This document shows, in pieces, positions 58,401-64,000 of a stretch of DNA of 64,000 nucleotides. The translations under genes and the position numbers were made by a program. Numbering within the stretch: position 1 is the first letter of the stretch; every line of letters begins with the position of its first letter. The stretch covers positions 36,708,128-36,772,127 of the forward strand of contig OZ035998.1 of NCBI GenBank assembly GCA_964035015.1, given 5' to 3'. The stretch comes from Corallium rubrum. Taxonomy: Eukaryota; Cnidaria; Anthozoa; Scleralcyonacea; Coralliidae. Under the pieces are notes generated by a model, which saw only the letters and a program-made list of their open reading frames with translations, was not told the DNA's origin and made no database searches.

Positions 58401-58430
58401 ACTTTGACCAACATTATAAAAGCCAGCCAT
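52266..58430 (-). CDS. COQ10: COQ10, mitochondrial coenzyme Q-binding START-domain protein
   Basis: COQ10 proteins carry a polyketide cyclase/START-like fold that binds coenzyme Q and are needed for normal respiratory function in mitochondria. Five exons on the - strand: 58342-58430, 58067-58270, 53411-53603, 52796-52897, 52266-52481; 804 nt, 267 residues plus TAA, all phases consistent. Residues ~1-95 are Arg/Lys/Ser-rich ([20 protein letters not shown]), a plausible mitochondrial presequence. The START core begins [23 protein letters not shown] and continues [30 protein letters not shown] and [20 protein letters not shown], all typical of animal COQ10A/B. The length is slightly above the human protein. 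The start is the first ATG in frame. It is convergent with the dynein gene and divergent from the Kelch gene. Confidence 0.95.
52796..52897 (-). CDS. COQ10: COQ10 exon 4
   Basis: Thirty-four codons, phase 0 both ends; acceptor ATGTTTAG, donor GTATATG. It reads [20 protein letters not shown], then [14 protein letters not shown], matching the LF..L...W.F.PG block. Confidence 0.93.
53058..53170. repeat. (TCTTC)n polypyrimidine array
   Basis: About 110 bp of TCTTC/CCTTC units in the COQ10 intron between exons 3 and 4; the - strand is pure purine. Confidence 0.93.
53411..53603 (-). CDS. COQ10: COQ10 exon 3 (START core)
   Basis: The acceptor is CTTTTTAG, the donor GTGAGT; phase 2 in, phase 0 out. 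It encodes [29 protein letters not shown], then [28 protein letters not shown] and [11 protein letters not shown] are hallmark COQ10 motifs. Confidence 0.96.
55247..55425. repeat. ~60-bp minisatellite, three copies
   Basis: Units share AATGATACCAAGCAAAG, ATGGATAATCC-like text and ATCCATTGCCAATGATAC. The array is inside the TIR element. Confidence 0.8.
55524..55635 (-). CDS. Exon-like segment carried by the TIR element
   Basis: On the - strand ATG (55635-55633) opens [20 protein letters not shown], then [18 protein letters not shown], ending at the donor GTATGA in phase 1. The frame is also open upstream (LLCKI) to a possible acceptor AATATAG near 55651. Codon use is less AT-rich than the surroundings. 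Neither length option fits the COQ10 intron phase, so it is not a COQ10 exon. No family is recognised. Confidence 0.35.
56126..56282. mobile_element. 157-bp MITE with 19-bp TIRs and 9-bp target duplication
   Basis: The ends CTCTCTCCTCCGCAGAGGC and its complement are perfect. CATCTTAGC is duplicated at 56117-56125 and 56283-56291. The interior is GC-rich. A 9-bp duplication is typical of Mutator-like elements. A half-site occurs at 38186-38208 (GCCTCTGCGGAGGAGAGAG). Confidence 0.85.
56335..56600. repeat. Irregular TTACGTTGTGAGACC minisatellite
   Basis: Degenerate tandem units of GTTACGTTGTGAGACCTT, 15-30 bp each, over about 260 bp. Confidence 0.8.
56940..57515 (+). mobile_element. LINE 3' fragment (CR1/L2-like)
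   Basis: A decayed reading [20 protein letters not shown] (near 56990-57055), then KTTKYGLKS-like text at 57215-57250 and LQWNNLPNN, matches the end of CR1/L2-type ORF2. Several stops break it. The 3' end (CCTGTAAACTAGCTG..TTAGCTAAGCG) is the same hairpin as at 20162-20200. Confidence 0.65.
57610..57880. repeat. Degenerate GCGAAATT-type tandem region
   Basis: Loose repeats of GCCGCGAAATTGCGAAGAAAAT-like units (CTGCGAAATTG, CCGCGAAATTTGC) in the COQ10 intron. No coding sense. Confidence 0.5.
58067..58270 (-). CDS. COQ10: COQ10 exon 2 (presequence/linker)
   Basis: The acceptor is TTTTTTACAG, the donor GTAAAAATAG; phase 2 at both ends. It encodes [20 protein letters not shown], then [20 protein letters not shown]. 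It is basic and poorly conserved, as expected before the START domain (RRFF.LP-like segment RHFFQIPE). Confidence 0.85.
58342..58430 (-). CDS. COQ10: COQ10 exon 1
   Basis: ATG at 58430-58428, 29 codons plus two bases, donor GTACGA. It reads [20 protein letters not shown], then SKLHSIVKK: no acidic residues, several Lys/Arg, Ser and Asn, fitting a mitochondrial targeting peptide. Confidence 0.8.
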
Positions 58431-58533
58431 GTTGACATTTGATCGGAGCCTTCGTTACTTTTGGTCTTTTCTATGACGTCATTATATTTTAGTTACCAAT
58501 CTCTTTTGTGCTTTGGTGCACGCAGTATTCAAG
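58431..58533. promoter_or_regulatory. Bidirectional promoter between COQ10 and the Kelch gene
   Basis: The two start codons face away from each other across 103 bp. A perfect CRE octamer TGACGTCA lies at 58474-58481, followed by TATATTTTAG. Both 5' UTRs must start within or overlap this stretch, unless further upstream non-coding exons exist. Confidence 0.65.
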
Positions 58534-62624
<4,091 letters not shown>

Positions 62625-62689
62625 GTAAGGCTTTTTGCTTTTCAAGTGCCTTAAAGTTTCCATGAAAGTTCCAATTGTGATAGCCTTCG

Positions 62690-63325
62690 AGTGATGATGG
62701 TGATGGTGGTGAGGTGGTGGTGGTGAGGTGGTGGAGGGAGTCGTTACTTTCGGGTGATGGTGGTGGTGGTGAGGTGGTGGAGGAGTCGTTACTTTCGGGT
62801 GGTGGTGATGGTGGTGGTGGTGAGGTGGTGGAGGAGTCGTTACTTTCGGGTGGTGGTGGTGGTGGTGGTGGTGAGGTGGTGGAGGAGTCGTTACTTTCGG
62901 GTGGTGGTGATGGTGGTGGTGGTGAGGTGGTGGAGGAGTCGTTACTTTCGGGTGGTGGTGATGGTGGTGGTGGTGAGGTGGTGGAGGAGTCGTTACTTTC
63001 GGGTGGTGGTGATGGTGGTGGTGGTGAGGTGGTGGAGGAGTCGTTACTTTCGGGTGGTGATGATGGTGATGGTGGTGAGGTGGTGGAGGAGTCGTTACTT
63101 TCGGGTGGTGGTGATGGTGGTGGTGGTGAGGTGGTGGAGGAGTCGTTACTTTCGGGTGGTGGTGATGGTGGTGGTGGTGGTGGTGGTGGAGGAGTCGTTA
63201 CTTTCGGGTGGTGATGATGGTGATGGTCGTGAGGTAGTGGAGGGAGTCGTTACCGTTGGGTGGTGATGATGGTGATGGTGGTGGTGGTGGTGAGGTGGTG
63301 GTGGAGGGAGTCGTTACTTTCGGGT
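62690..63325. repeat. 51-bp minisatellite
   Basis: About ten copies of a unit holding GGAGTCGTTACTTTCGGGTG and GGTGATGGTGGTGGTGGTGA, each a multiple of three so frames stay open (EVVEESLLSGGG). It lies in the last visible Kelch intron. Confidence 0.95.
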
Positions 63326-64000
63326 GGCAAAAATGCGTTTGTGAAGTAAACCTTCTCAACTCGTGAATAATTATTACTTGGGCTACTGTAGTCGAGTCTA
63401 GGTTTCGACTCGGTTTTTGTTTTTTTTATTTTCCTTTTTTGGGTGTCACGATTTATCATTTTTGCACTTTTTACTTCCACTACTATTCATACTTCCGTGA
63501 GTTGTTAGCCGTGTCACAGAATTGTAATACAACCAGAACTCCAACTTGTCCGCATTTCTTCAATGCGCAGGCGCGATATTTTACGCCATCCTACGCGATC
63601 CTACGCAATGTCATACGTCATCCTACGCAATCCTGGCAAGCAGGCTTCGAAATAAGTGCCGGTCACCGGTCACTGACCGGTAAAATTTTACAGTTTGACC
63701 GGCAAATACCATCGCTTGGCGTACATGCATGACCGGTGAATTTTTGAATCCAAGTGAGAGCGAATGTGTCAAATTGTAATACGACATGCTGGCGTTGTGG
63801 CGTTGTGCCTATATACAAATATAATTCATAATCTATATTATAATACCTTTATCTTTCTGTGTGTGCGTGTTTGTTTGTCTCACCGGCGTCGTTACCTAAA
63901 AACTCGAAAACGGTTACGCCGTTGGCCCGTTGTATATTATTGTTTCTAAACTCACGAGCCACGCGAACGACGAGCGCAAATAAGTATAACTAAAAATGAC
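63326..64000. other. No gene seen
   Basis: Intron of the Kelch gene, or spacer. Short CATCCTACGCAATC-type tandem text near 63585-63640 and a GACCGGT cluster at 63658-63740. No exon with Kelch signs was found before the window edge. Confidence 0.5.

Noticed and set aside
62714-63266. Glycine-rich EVVEESLLSGGG open frame
   Set aside because: 51-bp minisatellite in an intron; two frames are open equally.

Overview
The window is eukaryotic, AT-rich, intron-rich animal DNA. All three recognised genes have GT-AG introns and metazoan-type products. Introns and spacers are packed with fold-back (MITE-like) DNA elements, tRNA- and 5S-derived SINEs, LINE 3' ends and microsatellites. This density would suit a cnidarian (anthozoan-like) or sponge genome, but that guess is weak. 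A 200-base run of N (60232-60431) is a scaffold gap.

Layout. (1) 531-46156, + strand: the C-terminal half of a dynein heavy chain gene, 28 exons whose phases all join into one 2405-residue frame. It runs from the end of AAA3 through AAA4, the stalk and microtubule-binding domain, AAA5, AAA6 and the C-terminal domain to a stop codon and an AATAAA signal. The start lies left of the window. Introns hold a 3-kb 12-bp-unit minisatellite (3661-6625) and dozens of inverted-repeat elements. (2) 46.3-52.2 kb: mostly repeats, with one weak two-exon gene on the - strand (47226-48417) and one orphan terminal exon on the + strand (52031-52121). (3) 52266-58430, - strand: a complete five-exon COQ10 gene (267 residues, mitochondrial coenzyme Q-binding START protein). 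Its largest intron holds a 5S-derived SINE split by a 2.1-kb inverted-repeat element that carries an exon-like coding segment. (4) 58534 onward, + strand: the 5' part of a Kelch-repeat gene that runs off the right edge. Its start codon is only about 100 bp from that of COQ10, and a perfect CRE octamer lies between them, so the two genes probably share a bidirectional promoter.

The genes do not form a pathway: the dynein is a ciliary-type motor, COQ10 serves respiratory-chain quinone handling, and the Kelch protein is of unknown role. The most unusual content is structural: nested fold-back elements, one of which has its empty target site elsewhere in the window; abutting TTAA-flanked elements; a TIR element with cargo inside a 5S SINE; and tandem arrays whose sub-blocks look like CpG decay.
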